Below, one piece after another: positions 43,918-54,176 of a DNA stretch of 64,000 bases (within the stretch, counting starts at the first letter, position 1; each line of letters opens with the position of its first letter). Where the stretch lies: the NCBI GenBank assembly GCA_022701365.1, contig JAKUHH010000194.1, positions 1-64,000 on the forward strand. Reading direction: 5' to 3'. This DNA is from Mycocentrospora acerina (Eukaryota > Ascomycota > Dothideomycetes > Pleosporales). The position numbers and the translations under genes were made by a program. Below the pieces are notes generated by a model, which saw nothing but the letters and a program-made list of their open reading frames with translations, was not told the origin of the DNA and ran no database searches.

Positions 43918-45473
43918 GTTGGCAGCTAAGGCGTCAACGTAGACACCACCTAAAGCGAAGCAGAGAAAGCATAAGCAACAAGCTATGAGGAAATATGCAA
44001 GTCGATAATTTTGTGGTGGGATCCAGCCTTGATGATGGCAGCTGATTGTCGCAAATAAAACGGGATGAATTTGCGCTTGTATGCTGATTGTATTTAGGAC
44101 AGTCTAAACACTTTATAGAGCGAACGGCCGTATTGTTGTCCGAATTTTTGAAATAGGCAAATTAGGCAAACGGATCTTCTTTCTGCACAGACATTCTGTG
44201 ACTTGAACGAGTAATTGATGAGTCATTGCGTGAGATGAAGGGCTTGTCGAAGCTCTTTCCATTACATGCTTCTCTGTCTCTCTTCATCTAGCTTGATCTC
44301 TGCCAACTGTCCATCCCTTCAGAAAGTAGAAGTGCTCGATCTTCATCGACATATCGCTAGATTGATCTTCAATGAGTCACAGGGCAAACGCATTGCCTTC
44401 TGAGACAACGCATCGGAATTAGGTGCTACATCTTTTTACATCCTTGCAATCTGAGCATTGATCAATGACGCATCTGTCCCAACAATTTAAGATTGTATCA
44501 TTCCGACTCTTTGGCACGAGGGACCAAATGACAGGGTATGCAAAACCAGTGGAAATGAGCGAGCATGGCAGCTTAGGAGGAAATGAGAGTGCCTGGAACC
44601 ATTAAAAGTTCTGCCTAATTGCTCAGACATTTTGATCGTTGTTTCGAATTACTGAAATTATGAGATTCCTATTTATAGTCAAAAGAAATAGATTTCTGTC
44701 ATTGTATGAAGTGCCAGATCCGAGCTTCTAGCTAGGTGGGCGATTCCCTTGGCGTGTAAGGAGGACCTCAGCGGCGATTCTCGGTTGAGTCTAGCGTTAT
44801 TTGTTGGCTTTTAGACTCGACAGCTGTGGAACAATTACGTACAGTTAATAAGTTACTTTCAAACCTAGAAAAGGGTAATCTTCGAAATACATTATAGTCT
44901 GAATCAGGACAGACGTAATTGTGAGAAAGATCTTGGCTTGATCTTACAGCCCTCTCTCCCTGTTTGATTTAGCACTCTTTCACTACTTGCAAAAACTCGA
45001 TGGCCTGTAAAATAATAGATTTTAACTCAGCTCTCATTTTTAAAAACCTGAATAACTAAATATGATTCTTAGTTTTCGATTCAAGCAGCGAGATTGTCAG
45101 AAAAAAACGAGAATGCGCAAAACAACGGTCTGACCACAATTCTAAAAGGCCATTGCCCTAGATAAGTTCATGTGTGACCTAACAAAACAAATCACATGCT
45201 CGTTTCTTAGCCATTTTTCAGAATGTTGCCGCAAAGTTTCTTTATTTGAGAATGAGTTAAAAACATATAGAGTCCCCAATTGCTACAAATCCTTCTCGTG
45301 TAGCGACGACGACCTTCGGGTTTGTTGCTATGTTTACCTGTTCTGAAGTGATCGTGCCGGAAAGATTCGAAATATGAAGTCCTTTGAATTGAGGGCAAAC
45401 TTTACATCGAAGTAGTATTTAGTAGTCTTACGGATTTAGCAAAAGCCTTGTAATCATCTGACTTTAGATCCTG
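43918..45473. other. No supported gene
   Basis: Apart from a possible 5' exon of the Est1-type gene (hydrophobic YFLIACCLCFLCFALGG frame near 43950-44010), only short frames are seen. No repeats recognised. Confidence 0.4.
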
Positions 45474-45832
45474 TCAAATTTCAGCACATTTGCCGAAATA
45501 ACATCGAATCGATTCAACGTGTTCTGTGGAACACACAAGTCTCACAAGTTGACTTATAATTTCATATTCACCATAGTTGGAGAACAGTCTAGCAATTAAC
45601 ACATTCATCAAAGCGTAGAGCGTGGCAAATTGTGTCAGCGTCCAATTAAATATGACAGCATACAGTGTTGAACCTTCCAATGAAGCAGCACAGACAGTTT
45701 AAGCCACGTACAAGACTCAACATAGCTGGGAATAAAGGTGTGGTAGCTAGAAAGTTCCGGCATTGCGAAGAACATGGGCGGACGATTTCCAAACGGTAGC
45801 TCAGTCAATCGCTTCCTAGAGCACCAAAACAC
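45474..45832 (-). pseudogene. Hypothetical gene fragment
   Basis: Two overlapping minus frames (45832-45635, starting MFWCSRKRLTELPFG; 45680-45474, ending RCYFGKCAEI) read like one protein split by a frameshift around 45650-45680. The second contains YAVIFNWTLTQFATLYALMN and EHVESIRCYFGKC, helical and Cys-bearing. It reminds me of the C-terminal region of fungal regulatory proteins, but I cannot name the family. No convincing intron. Confidence 0.3.
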
Positions 45833-45950
45833 GAAGCCAAGCGATAATACGAAAGGGATGAATTGTGCATTGCAGAGAGATTAAACTTAATTCAACTATT
45901 AGTTCGTACTCCGATGCGACCACTTACACATTAATCACGTCTTCTCTTAA

Positions 45951-45984
45951 ACATCAACATCAACATCTACATCAACATCAGCAT
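45951..45984 (+). repeat. (ATCAAC)n hexanucleotide repeat
   Basis: About five imperfect ATCAAC units. It lies 60 bases before a small ORF at 46049. Confidence 0.7.
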
Positions 45985-46048
45985 TTGATGGCCAAAAAAA
46001 TAAAACTCCAATTAGCCCCGTTACTAGAGTATTGTGGTCTAACCAACC

Positions 46049-46315
46049 ATGGCAAATGAACGGTGTGCTACTTTGATATTCCTATTCTTCTGCAAATATT
46101 GGTTGTGCAGATCAATAGCACCAGCAGAGGGCACGCAACCTATCGAATTGAATACTGTGGACGTAAAGATAGGAGGCTGGGACATCTGTACTGGTGGTAG
46201 TGAAAATTGTCTGGCATTTCTTCTTAAGTGTTTCGCGGTTGTAAAAAAGAGATCTACGATACTTACGATGAGCCTTGAGCGTTATAATGATGTTGTAAAT
46301 GTGGCAGCCGGCTAA
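46049..46315 (+). CDS. Possible small secreted protein, 88 aa
   Basis: ATG at 46049, hydrophobic N-terminus (CATLIFLFFCKYWLCRSI, then APAEG as a plausible cleavage site near residue 28), followed by a short polar part with three Cys. Size and shape fit a small secreted protein or effector candidate, but there is no homologue I know. The frame overlaps a 136-codon minus ORF (46112-46522) of similar plausibility. An internal intron is possible. Low confidence. Confidence 0.25.
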   Translation: MANERCATLIFLFFCKYWLCRSIAPAEGTQPIELNTVDVKIGGWDICTGGSENCLAFLLKCFAVVKKRSTILTMSLERYNDVVNVAAG

Positions 46316-49301
46316 GACTAGACCCTTCTCACAAAACGTGTCCTCGATGCGTGGCATTGGGGAGTATCCCCGATTGTAGTCAGCTCGGGGAGGGCTTTGA
46401 ACGCGTAAAGGGCCCGTGATAGTGAGTAACGATGCATTTTTATGATCTGTTACGTTAGGAGGAGGCCTCAGTGATATGGTTTCGCGCGGGAAGAACGATT
46501 TGCCAGAAGACCGGGGCATCATAGCTTGATGACGAGAACATGAGAAGTCGGGCGACGATTACTGTATAACATTAATTTACGTTTCTCTGCTTATCTGTAT
46601 ATTTCGTAAAACTCTCTACTCTTGTCACGCTAGGCCGCTTCATTCGGTTGAGCGGTTATCTTGTGGAGTTTCGGTCATTGCATATCGCCTAATTCACCCA
46701 TCACTCACTACACTTCTGTAGCTTTATCTAGAACTTCATTCGACCCATGGTCTCCTTCCACCGGAGATATGACCGTGTTCGTGGTACTGAGGCAGGGTCC
46801 TGCTCTGGTGCACTGTACAAAACGGCAAGACTGTGTGATATGAAGCTATTGCGGGCGTCAAAGCTAGTTTCGGTGTCCAGGGTGGAACGCTACCAATTTT
46901 TGTACGAGGGCGTGGCATAGGATGTGTAACATGGCGAGGGAAATATATCGCGCCTTCCTTCTGCCAGCAGCGAGGTGACATGAATTGCGGCAAATACGAC
47001 AAAGTTTCTCGGACTTATAAATTACCTAGCTGAGATGGTTAGAAACTAGTTAAATCGCTTATTCACGTGGATAGAGAAGCAATACTTACCGTTCTACTGC
47101 AGGGCTTGAGAAGTGTGATACATACCACTGCGGTATTGAGAAGTACAAGTGGATTTATCATCTCCAAACTATTAGAAGTGCCTCAGTTCGAAAATATTGC
47201 CGGAAAAACTAGAGCTATATTCAGGGTGACGGAGGAAAACAAGATGCGGCACAACCTAACTAGGTAAGCAAGAGCGGCCAAACGTAAGGGTCTACAATCG
47301 AACCCTAATCACGCGCCATTTGAAACAGTCACCTTCCGCCACCAGAATTCTATCACGGCCGTGCATGCTGTATCAATGTGTGTGCTCTTTCAGTACTTTT
47401 CCGTTCCGGCAACTGGGCTATCTGGGTGGCACCATGCAGCAACCAAGTCTGCATCAGTGGCTAACTCAAAACAAGACCTACCTGTGTTTGGACAACGGAA
47501 ATCACGCTGCGCTTTTCATCACCTTTATGTTTTCCTCAACCTTGTTAGAGATTATGCTTTCGATCAGGCTCATGGCTGTAGCTCTCGGAGCTGGAAGCGA
47601 CGGCTCAAGGTCGCAGCTACTGGTACGTATGAGCGACGCTGGCCGTTAGATGCGAGACTGAGCTGACCGGCAGAAAGCTACAACACCATCTCATTCTGTC
47701 TAACAGGCAGCTAGTCTATCCTAGTATCAAAAGACTCAGCAAGGCGTCGATCATGAGCGAGCTGTAATGCCAGAAAACCATACAAGTGCGCTCGTGGAAG
47801 ACGGTTGCCCCATCCATACACTCGAGTATGAGTCGGAAGAGACAGAAAACCAATGCGGGCCCGACCCAACCTCTCTTCATACGAGTCAATCTATTCAGAC
47901 GTACAAATGGAAAGCCAGACAACACAAGTAAAGGGCTATTAAACGAAGGACGGGCAGAGAAAAAACGAATGTCTTTATTCGGAAGACTGGTCTGCGTTGG
48001 TTGGTTCACATTTGTGTGTGGAAGGAAAGTGCACTCTATCACTTCGAATGGAAAAGCAGTAGAGGAGGCTAGAATGAACTTTATACATCAACAGAAGATT
48101 GTTTGGCTACTATTTATTATGGATACAGTCTTCCGCTCTGAGCTTCAGACATTGTCTTTCCACAGCGCTTTAATTTGTTACAGCCCGCGACAAATCAGCG
48201 CCCGAAACACTTCCACACGAATCAGCGACAGATCTTTAAATCTCACGACGATGGCATGCAATGAATTTCATCAGAACGATACCGCTTATACCCCGCTAAA
48301 CCATATCTGATCTCACAAAGAGCTGGCCCTGATAAACAAGCCGATCCGCTTCGGACGGTAATCGTGCCATACAAGGGTCAAGATTCCGAGGATGTCTATG
48401 TCTAAAGGATAAAGATGATACATGGAACGTAAATATCCTGCAGATGACGATACTCGTAGTGGGTGGGCCGTGAAAATGGGCTCTTGTCGTGGGAAAGCTT
48501 TACAACAGGCTCATACTTGTGCACCTGCAAAGATACTCGAGTGGATATGCTTCAAGGACAAGATGCAGATACCAGTCGGGCGAGAGAATGTCGCCAACTC
48601 GAGTGGCCCGGTTATTTCTTGGGAAGGGCGTTTCGAGTACGATATTCGAGATACTGCAGTGTACAAGGCAAGTGCCGAGTGAACGGAAGTTACATTGATA
48701 ATATAAACAAGCAAGACTTTGCGGTCGAATGTATGTTATCTCTCATTTTTGCGTCTGTGTATCAAAAGTGATCAATACTTCGTCTTCAACTCCTGCCTCG
48801 AGCATATGGTCCACTATACACTGGGAGTAGATCAATACTCGTTTCGATGATGCCTCTTTCAACTATTTTCAAAATTCGAAGAAACCAAACAATATCTAGC
48901 TCTAAAGTCAGATCACCCGCTATTCTCTGTCACTGTTAACCAGGAAAACAATAGTGTAGCCGGTACTACAGTCTTTGTACTTGTCTCAATGACATTTCTT
49001 GCAGATGTGAGTAACTTGAGTGGCATTCAATCCGAGATTTGATGCTTAGTTGTGTGAGAAGGCTTCAATTGCAATTTGTATGAGCAAGATTCATAAGCGG
49101 TTGCTATGACAGCGCACATAGCTTCCCAGATTCTAAATGTGACTCGAAAGTTTTAAATTTGAGATTGTTGACTTCTCAATACCGTTTCGGTTACCGATGT
49201 GGTGCCCGTGAGTAATGTGTAACTTCATATCCGTGTGGCTGGCGGGATTTTTAAACAGCTAGTCATTGTTCTCTATGTTTGAATAGTCATCCTAATTCAC
49301 C
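46316..49301. other. 3-kb stretch with short ORFs, no recognised gene
   Basis: The longest frames are 47786-48310 (+, 174 codons, basic, no domain), 47320-47649 and 47361-47666 (+), and 48422-48682/48463-48771 (+). Plus-strand words around 47440-47660 and 48420-49030 look coding-like but switch frames repeatedly, as in a decayed gene. No family identified on either strand. Confidence 0.4.
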
Positions 49302-49724
49302 GTGGCACAATCGCTGTACTCCAACCATTTCCTGTCTGTCAACTTTGCTGTCGTCGTCGCTGCTGAGTTCATGGTCGAGGCGGAATATGCTGCGTTTACG
49401 CGGCTTGCTAGGTGCATTTACTTGTGCTTTTTGGATGACAGCGGCGTCTCTCGGGCTCAAGAGATGATTATCGTGACAATAACCTGTAAGGAGAGTGTAT
49501 ATGATAAGATAAGGAAAGGAGAGGATTGTATTAGACTAGAAAGAGGAGAACTGATGATTGTATTATTACGTGCATACTACCTACAATATCAAGGAGGAAA
49601 GCGCGTGCTGAGTCATCGGCTAATACCGCAACCAATCAGCGTGTGGCGCCTTCATGGCGACCACCGCGGACAGTATATAGGTAGATCTCGAACGCAATGT
49701 GAGTGTTTAGGCCCGGATTTGTAG
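49302..49724 (+). other. Uncertain 140-codon ORF
   Basis: GTG-initiated frame starting AQSLYSNHFLSVNFAVVVAA. No motif. Composition is like the flanks. Kept only because it is uninterrupted. Confidence 0.2.
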
Positions 49725-50081
49725 TCTGCCCCCGTCACCAGCACGGCTAATCGAACCTGAATCCAGCGAAAGAGGCCTGAGACATATAGCCTACAGCGAT
49801 TGTAGCTTTGGTTATAGATTTGAATTTACTAATGTCAGGACTATCGCGTAGCTACAGATGATGATGTTTGAGCGTGAACATACATCATGGTATATCTTGT
49901 GAAAGAGGGCACCTCAAACTATACTGGTGATGAGACAGTTCTGTCGAGTGTAATTATACCGTTGACAGTTTTTTCCCCAACCCTTTTATCACGGATTGCA
50001 CGCAGCGGGGGGAATAACAAGCTATAGTTGTGATAGCAAGCTTACAGCACCAAGTTACATAATGTTCGTTAGACCAAAACT

Positions 50082-50782
50082 TCAAGGTTCCACACCTAGG
50101 TATGGAAGCTGCGGACCTGGCTTATACCTAGTTAAACCATAACTTTTTGATAGAAGGATGTTCATCTGATACAACTCGAATTGGATGGGTTGTGTCCTTG
50201 GTGCGTCGTGGTTTGAGTATGTTGTCAATAGCGACCAATCAATCTTATACACAAACCGAATATTCACATAGGAATTGTGTTTTAGAATAGCACCGTCCGC
50301 AAGCTCCAGCGTTGGAAAGCGTTTTCTAGTACTTTTCGAGGTGGCGTCGGGATGATCCGGAGAAGGTGAGATAGGCAAATACCACGAGCGTAATTTGGCC
50401 TGAGGTCCATATTTTCTAAAGTATACCTGATCGATTGTTTTTCTACGGAACGAAGTTATCTAAAGAATGTTAATTATTAATCCTTTCTTCTCGATTTGGT
50501 ACTTACAATTTGGAAGTGGGCTATATTCTCCTGTTCTGCTGGCCTCGACACAATTAATACTGGGTGGTTGTATAAACCCTCCTCAATTGCTCTAATTCCG
50601 TCTAATTCCTCTACAGCACACTCGCTTAGTTTTTCCTGCGGCAGTAACCATAATATCCGGCCTTGAGCTACTTCGTCGCTCCTTAGTCTGCTATGGGATA
50701 GATTGTTATGTGCGTCTGGCCCCTTGGGCAGCGCATTGTACGTATCATCAGAAAAGTGGAAAGAAGTGTGTGAGTTCAACAT
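50082..50782 (-). CDS. Two-exon hypothetical protein, about 217 aa
   Basis: Exon 1 is 50782-50507 and exon 2 is 50459-50082. The 47-nt intron (50506-50460 on the minus strand) starts GTAAGT, has a TAATTAAC branch region and ends TTCTTTAG, and splicing keeps the frame (AHFQI joined to ITSFRRK). The joined protein has blocks I recall from a widespread ascomycete hypothetical family: EEGLYNHPVLIVSR (residues about 66-79), then ITSFRRK, LPISPSPDHPD, LELADGAILKHNSYVNIRFV and a final YKIDWSLL. No catalytic role is known to me. No stop or frameshift interrupts it, so it is one of the few intact genes. N-terminal start at MLNSHTSFHFSDD is the first Met in frame. Confidence 0.65.
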
Positions 50783-51668
50783 TCTCTACTCGCTCGATGG
50801 CTAGTCTCTGAGGCAGGTGAGGAGTGCCTTTTATCTCCTTTGTCACAGCTAAGCCTCAAGTGCTTAAGCCAATATTTAGCACAGCTGTAAAGAGGCGCAG
50901 TCGCCACCACAAATGCCATTGATGCATAAAATTTCATTACATTGAACTGACTATCTCGAGAATTGCCTGTAAACTTAGGGGAATAGCAGACACAGGAAAA
51001 CTTTGGATAGGGAGCAACGGACCATCGGAATGGTTCGGTATAATCACATAAAGGTTGCTGCTGTAGAGAGCAATATCACACAAGTGAATATAAAAAGTCA
51101 TTCATAATTGCTGCAGTGTCAGGCTGTAAGCGATATTGCCAGCAATCACTCACAGGGATCTTCGTATTTGATGATGACGAGGAATCACATTCTCCAGCCT
51201 GCGAGAAATAAGATCAAGGCCACACATGCATAGAAAAGGCTGGAAGCAGAAGCCCGAAACCCGAGAGCCAAAATACATACTAGCGTTTGTGAGTCCTCTT
51301 GCACCTTGCGTCACAATTTGAGCTAGGCAACAAGATTACCTCACACCGCTTCGCATTGTGGCTTGATGCAAATACCGTCAACGAAATTTGAGTGTACACT
51401 ACTTTCTAGCTTGATTTAGATGCTCGAATATTATTTTATTTTATCGCATTTTAGCATTGAAATTCTGAACACTAGATTATTCGGCATACTAGTTTAAGTT
51501 GTGATTAATCGTGAAGCTGCTTGCCTGATAAAGTCTGACTTTTTCTAGATATTTGCAGTACGTATCAATCGTGCACCTAACCATGAAGAATTTTCACTTG
51601 CACAGCAATTATCGTGTCAAATTTGCTATAGAACCACCTATACGTGCTTCTCTGCGTGAATTCTTGAG
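50783..51668. other. No supported gene
   Basis: Intergenic and AT-rich towards 51480. No ORF, repeat or RNA gene recognised. Confidence 0.45.
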
Positions 51669-51854
51669 TTAATTTGCTGTTAATAAGGAGTGGGTACTGT
51701 CCGTTCCCGTGGGACGAAAACCCGGTGCGCCGAAAACAACAAATGAGAGCGCAAGGATCACGACCACAACTGCTGGAGCTGTCGCGATGAGTACTATTGT
51801 TTGGTTTCTAGGTCTGGATAAATGTTGCGGAGAAGGTCTTGTCAGCGATCGCAT
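51669..51854 (-). CDS. Small single-pass membrane peptide, 61 aa
   Basis: Starts MRSLTRPSPQHLSRPRNQ (basic, Ser/Pro-rich), one transmembrane segment (TIVLIATAPAVVVVILALSF, residues about 19-38), then VVFGAPGFRPTGTDS and a short tail. The core and PG motif match the peptide at 10385-10480 and the relic at 1014-1074. The basic N-terminus predicts N-in topology. Function unknown. It may be a real small membrane protein family or the end of a larger gene copied around. Confidence 0.45.
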   Translation of the reverse strand: MRSLTRPSPQHLSRPRNQTIVLIATAPAVVVVILALSFVVFGAPGFRPTGTDSTHSLLTAN

Positions 51855-52340
51855 GTAACCAAAGAATGAGAGTCGTTTGTTACGGCGATAAATTGATGGA
51901 CTTTGGCCTCCTCTGTAGTCGCGAGGCTAAGCTGAGCGAGTCGAGCGTACTTAGCCCGACTGATGTCGGCTGATTTTCGAACTGAGTTACGCTCTGATTC
52001 GTGAAATGATGAGTTCTTAGTACCCTATGTTAGAATATAACAGCGAGACATCTACATGCCTACGTTATTGGGTAACGCTCAAACTGATCAGCAGAAAGCA
52101 ATTCCATTGCTTGAACAAGTCCTGTTAGAAAAGTCTGAATTGCCTATATATTTTACACGTCTACAAATACAGATTTGCTAGCTAAGAAGCATCAGCCTCG
52201 ACGTGTTTATCGGACTTTGTTCTCGAAATCTCATTTTTAGTCATAGCAACTGGAACTCCACGAAGCATAACCAACTTCCTCGTGTCTACCCAAATAATCC
52301 TTTACGTATGAATCAAATTCTTCCTATTCTTCAAACAACC
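51855..52340. other. No supported gene
   Basis: Contains the 3' flank of the JmjC-like gene. A plus frame at 52203-52448 is its antisense shadow. Confidence 0.4.
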
Positions 52341-53672
52341 TTAGACGAGGCTGTTCTTGCAAGCTCTTGTGGCGGGATCGGTGTAGCCTTCATGACAAAA
52401 TGCTGTGCACCCTCCCATGTGTCGGATTTCCTTGATTGTTTCAGTTGAGTCTTCTCCCTCTATGGCTGATTGCTTGCAAGGACAAGTTCTCTGGTTGCAG
52501 CGCCTGGGTTTACAATCGCACATAAGGAAATGTTTCACTTCTGCTACACATCCTTTGAGAATCGCGAGATGGGATAGATTGTATGAAGGTAGTGAGGTAG
52601 GATTAGTTGGGTTATAGTTTTCGTGTGCTGAGATTGAACGGCAAATGTACCTTTTGAGTTCTTGAAAAACATTGGGAAGCTGGCGAGGAACTGGTTCGTT
52701 TGAGACGACTTCAGCGTGTTTGATTAGCCATTTCAGTTTGTTCATTAGCGGTTCAAGTTGATCTGGATCTTTTGACCACATCTGACCGCCAAAAAGGTGT
52801 GTAAAAGGCGCTCTGATTGAAATAGCCATGTGTGGAGTGAAATCCCTGTTTATCACTAGCGTCCACTGTGGCTCTAAGAAGATAGTGAACACCTTGTTAA
52901 CAGGTGGTTGCCACATGACTCCACCAGCCGTTGGATTAGCAAAGCTTTTGATAACATTGTTGTTGATAGGTCTATCGTAAATAGTCCAAAGCTTGCTGCC
53001 GTATAAGGGGGTAATATGCGTTCCGCCAACGATATCTTGGTGCCATCCAGACATTGTGCCACGCTCTCCAACAAGATGAAATGACAAGCAAGATCTCATG
53101 TCATTGAGACTAGCTGACCGCATTGTCTCTTTTCCACAACCAGTATCCATGTTATATCTCGATCTCAGAGTAGTAGTCAAGGTATGCAATAGGGTGAAAC
53201 CTAACTCTTCAACGACATCCGTGCTCCGTGAGATGTGCCCTAGCAGTGACCCAGAGATGTTGAGGAAATTCAGCGGTGGTCGACCTTTGTGATAAAGCTC
53301 TTTCATCTCAGGTACAAGCATTGCTTTTCTGAATAGCCCGACAAATGTTTCAACTGACATGGTTGTTGTAAGCGGATCCTCGGCTGAGCTACGAGTGTAT
53401 TCTTGATACTCCAGTGGGCAATCAATGAACGACTCCTCTAACACATTGAGTAAATGGCTCGTCTCACGTTGGTATTCGGGATGTTTTCCTGGAGGAATGA
53501 GAATATAAGGGACGTTCAGTATGCCTTGGATCTTTTTAGCAGCCCGCAGTTGCTCCAGTGTGGCGCAAAGGACGCGATATTCTCCCACTGTATTTTCCTC
53601 TCCAATCTCAAAGTCTCCGCGAAAGGGCGTGCTGATGTTGTCTCCCAAATAGCCTTGAGCAAAGGTCGCCAT
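52341..53672 (-). CDS. JmjC-like oxygenase-fold protein with C-terminal CXC-type cysteine cluster, 443 aa
   Basis: Intact frame. The centre has the cupin/JmjC signature SGWHQDIVGGTHITPLYGSK with the metal pair H211-x-D213, followed by LWTIYDRP and, 68 residues after D213, FTPHMAISIRAP whose H281 is a plausible third ligand. JmjC proteins are Fe(II)/2-oxoglutarate dioxygenases that demethylate or hydroxylate proteins. The C-terminus has CDCKPRRCNQRTCPC (C385, C387, C392, C397, C399) plus later Cys at about 422, 426 and 438, like half of a CXC DNA/zinc-binding module. That pairing suggests a chromatin-linked role (inference). The start is ATG at 53672, 9 bases after the stop of the 53682-54176 ORF. 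The two may be exons of one gene, although the phase differs and I see no clear intron. Confidence 0.65.
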   Translation of the reverse strand: MATFAQGYLGDNISTPFRGDFEIGEENTVGEYRVLCATLEQLRAAKKIQGILNVPYILIPPGKHPEYQRETSHLLNVLEESFIDCPLEYQEYTRSSAEDPLTTTMSVETFVGLFRKAMLVPEMKELYHKGRPPLNFLNISGSLLGHISRSTDVVEELGFTLLHTLTTTLRSRYNMDTGCGKETMRSASLNDMRSCLSFHLVGERGTMSGWHQDIVGGTHITPLYGSKLWTIYDRPINNNVIKSFANPTAGGVMWQPPVNKVFTIFLEPQWTLVINRDFTPHMAISIRAPFTHLFGGQMWSKDPDQLEPLMNKLKWLIKHAEVVSNEPVPRQLPNVFQELKRYICRSISAHENYNPTNPTSLPSYNLSHLAILKGCVAEVKHFLMCDCKPRRCNQRTCPCKQSAIEGEDSTETIKEIRHMGGCTAFCHEGYTDPATRACKNSLV

Positions 53673-53681
53673 CAGTAGTAT

Positions 53682-54176
53682 TTAATGGTCATCGCGCAGA
53701 TTAAGTTTCTGATCGTCTGATAAGTCGTTCCGCTTGTAGTGTCTGAGGAACTCGATGTAGCATTGCAAACAATTGTCATCCTCAGTTTTAGTGTTGTTAA
53801 TGGCGCGCTCTATTTCAATCACCAGCTGATTAATAGTTGCTGTGTGCTTCTTATGGATCATATTGCGTAGCACCAAGATCTCCGCTGGCGTTGAATTGTG
53901 AATATCAAAGCCGAGACTGCTTGTGTAGGCATGGTCATTATAGTATGAGGACGGTTGTCCAGATTCTGTGTCGGTTGATGGCTCCGTGCAGCGTTTCGAA
54001 GTCTTAGAGTGCGGTTGTGACGTGTCTTTCTGTAACTTGAAGCCCGTTCCAAACATCTTTACTTCATGGTACGGATTGATGTGCTCCGACTCCGCGCCTT
54101 GTTCTGCTACCCCTCGTTTTCTCTTCGCTGCTTTCTCCATCGTTGAAGGCCTATTCGATTTACTAGGGCGATGCAC
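53682..54176 (-). CDS. Hypothetical protein upstream of the JmjC-like gene, 164 aa
   Basis: Starts MHRPSKSNRPSTMEKAAKRK (basic, nuclear-localisation-like KRKRG). A polar, disordered middle follows, then an amphipathic helical end (ILVLRNMIHKKHTATINQLV, IERAINN and LQCYIEFLRHYKRND). No known domain. It is tightly packed (9 bases) before the JmjC-like ORF on the same strand, so it is either its 5' exon(s) or a separate small gene. The second Met (13 codons in) could also start translation. Confidence 0.45.
   Translation of the reverse strand: MHRPSKSNRPSTMEKAAKRKRGVAEQGAESEHINPYHEVKMFGTGFKLQKDTSQPHSKTSKRCTEPSTDTESGQPSSYYNDHAYTSSLGFDIHNSTPAEILVLRNMIHKKHTATINQLVIEIERAINNTKTEDDNCLQCYIEFLRHYKRNDLSDDQKLNLRDDH

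Noticed and set aside
53098..53678. Plus-strand ORFs antisense to the JmjC-like gene
   Set aside because: Shadows of the well-supported minus-strand frame.
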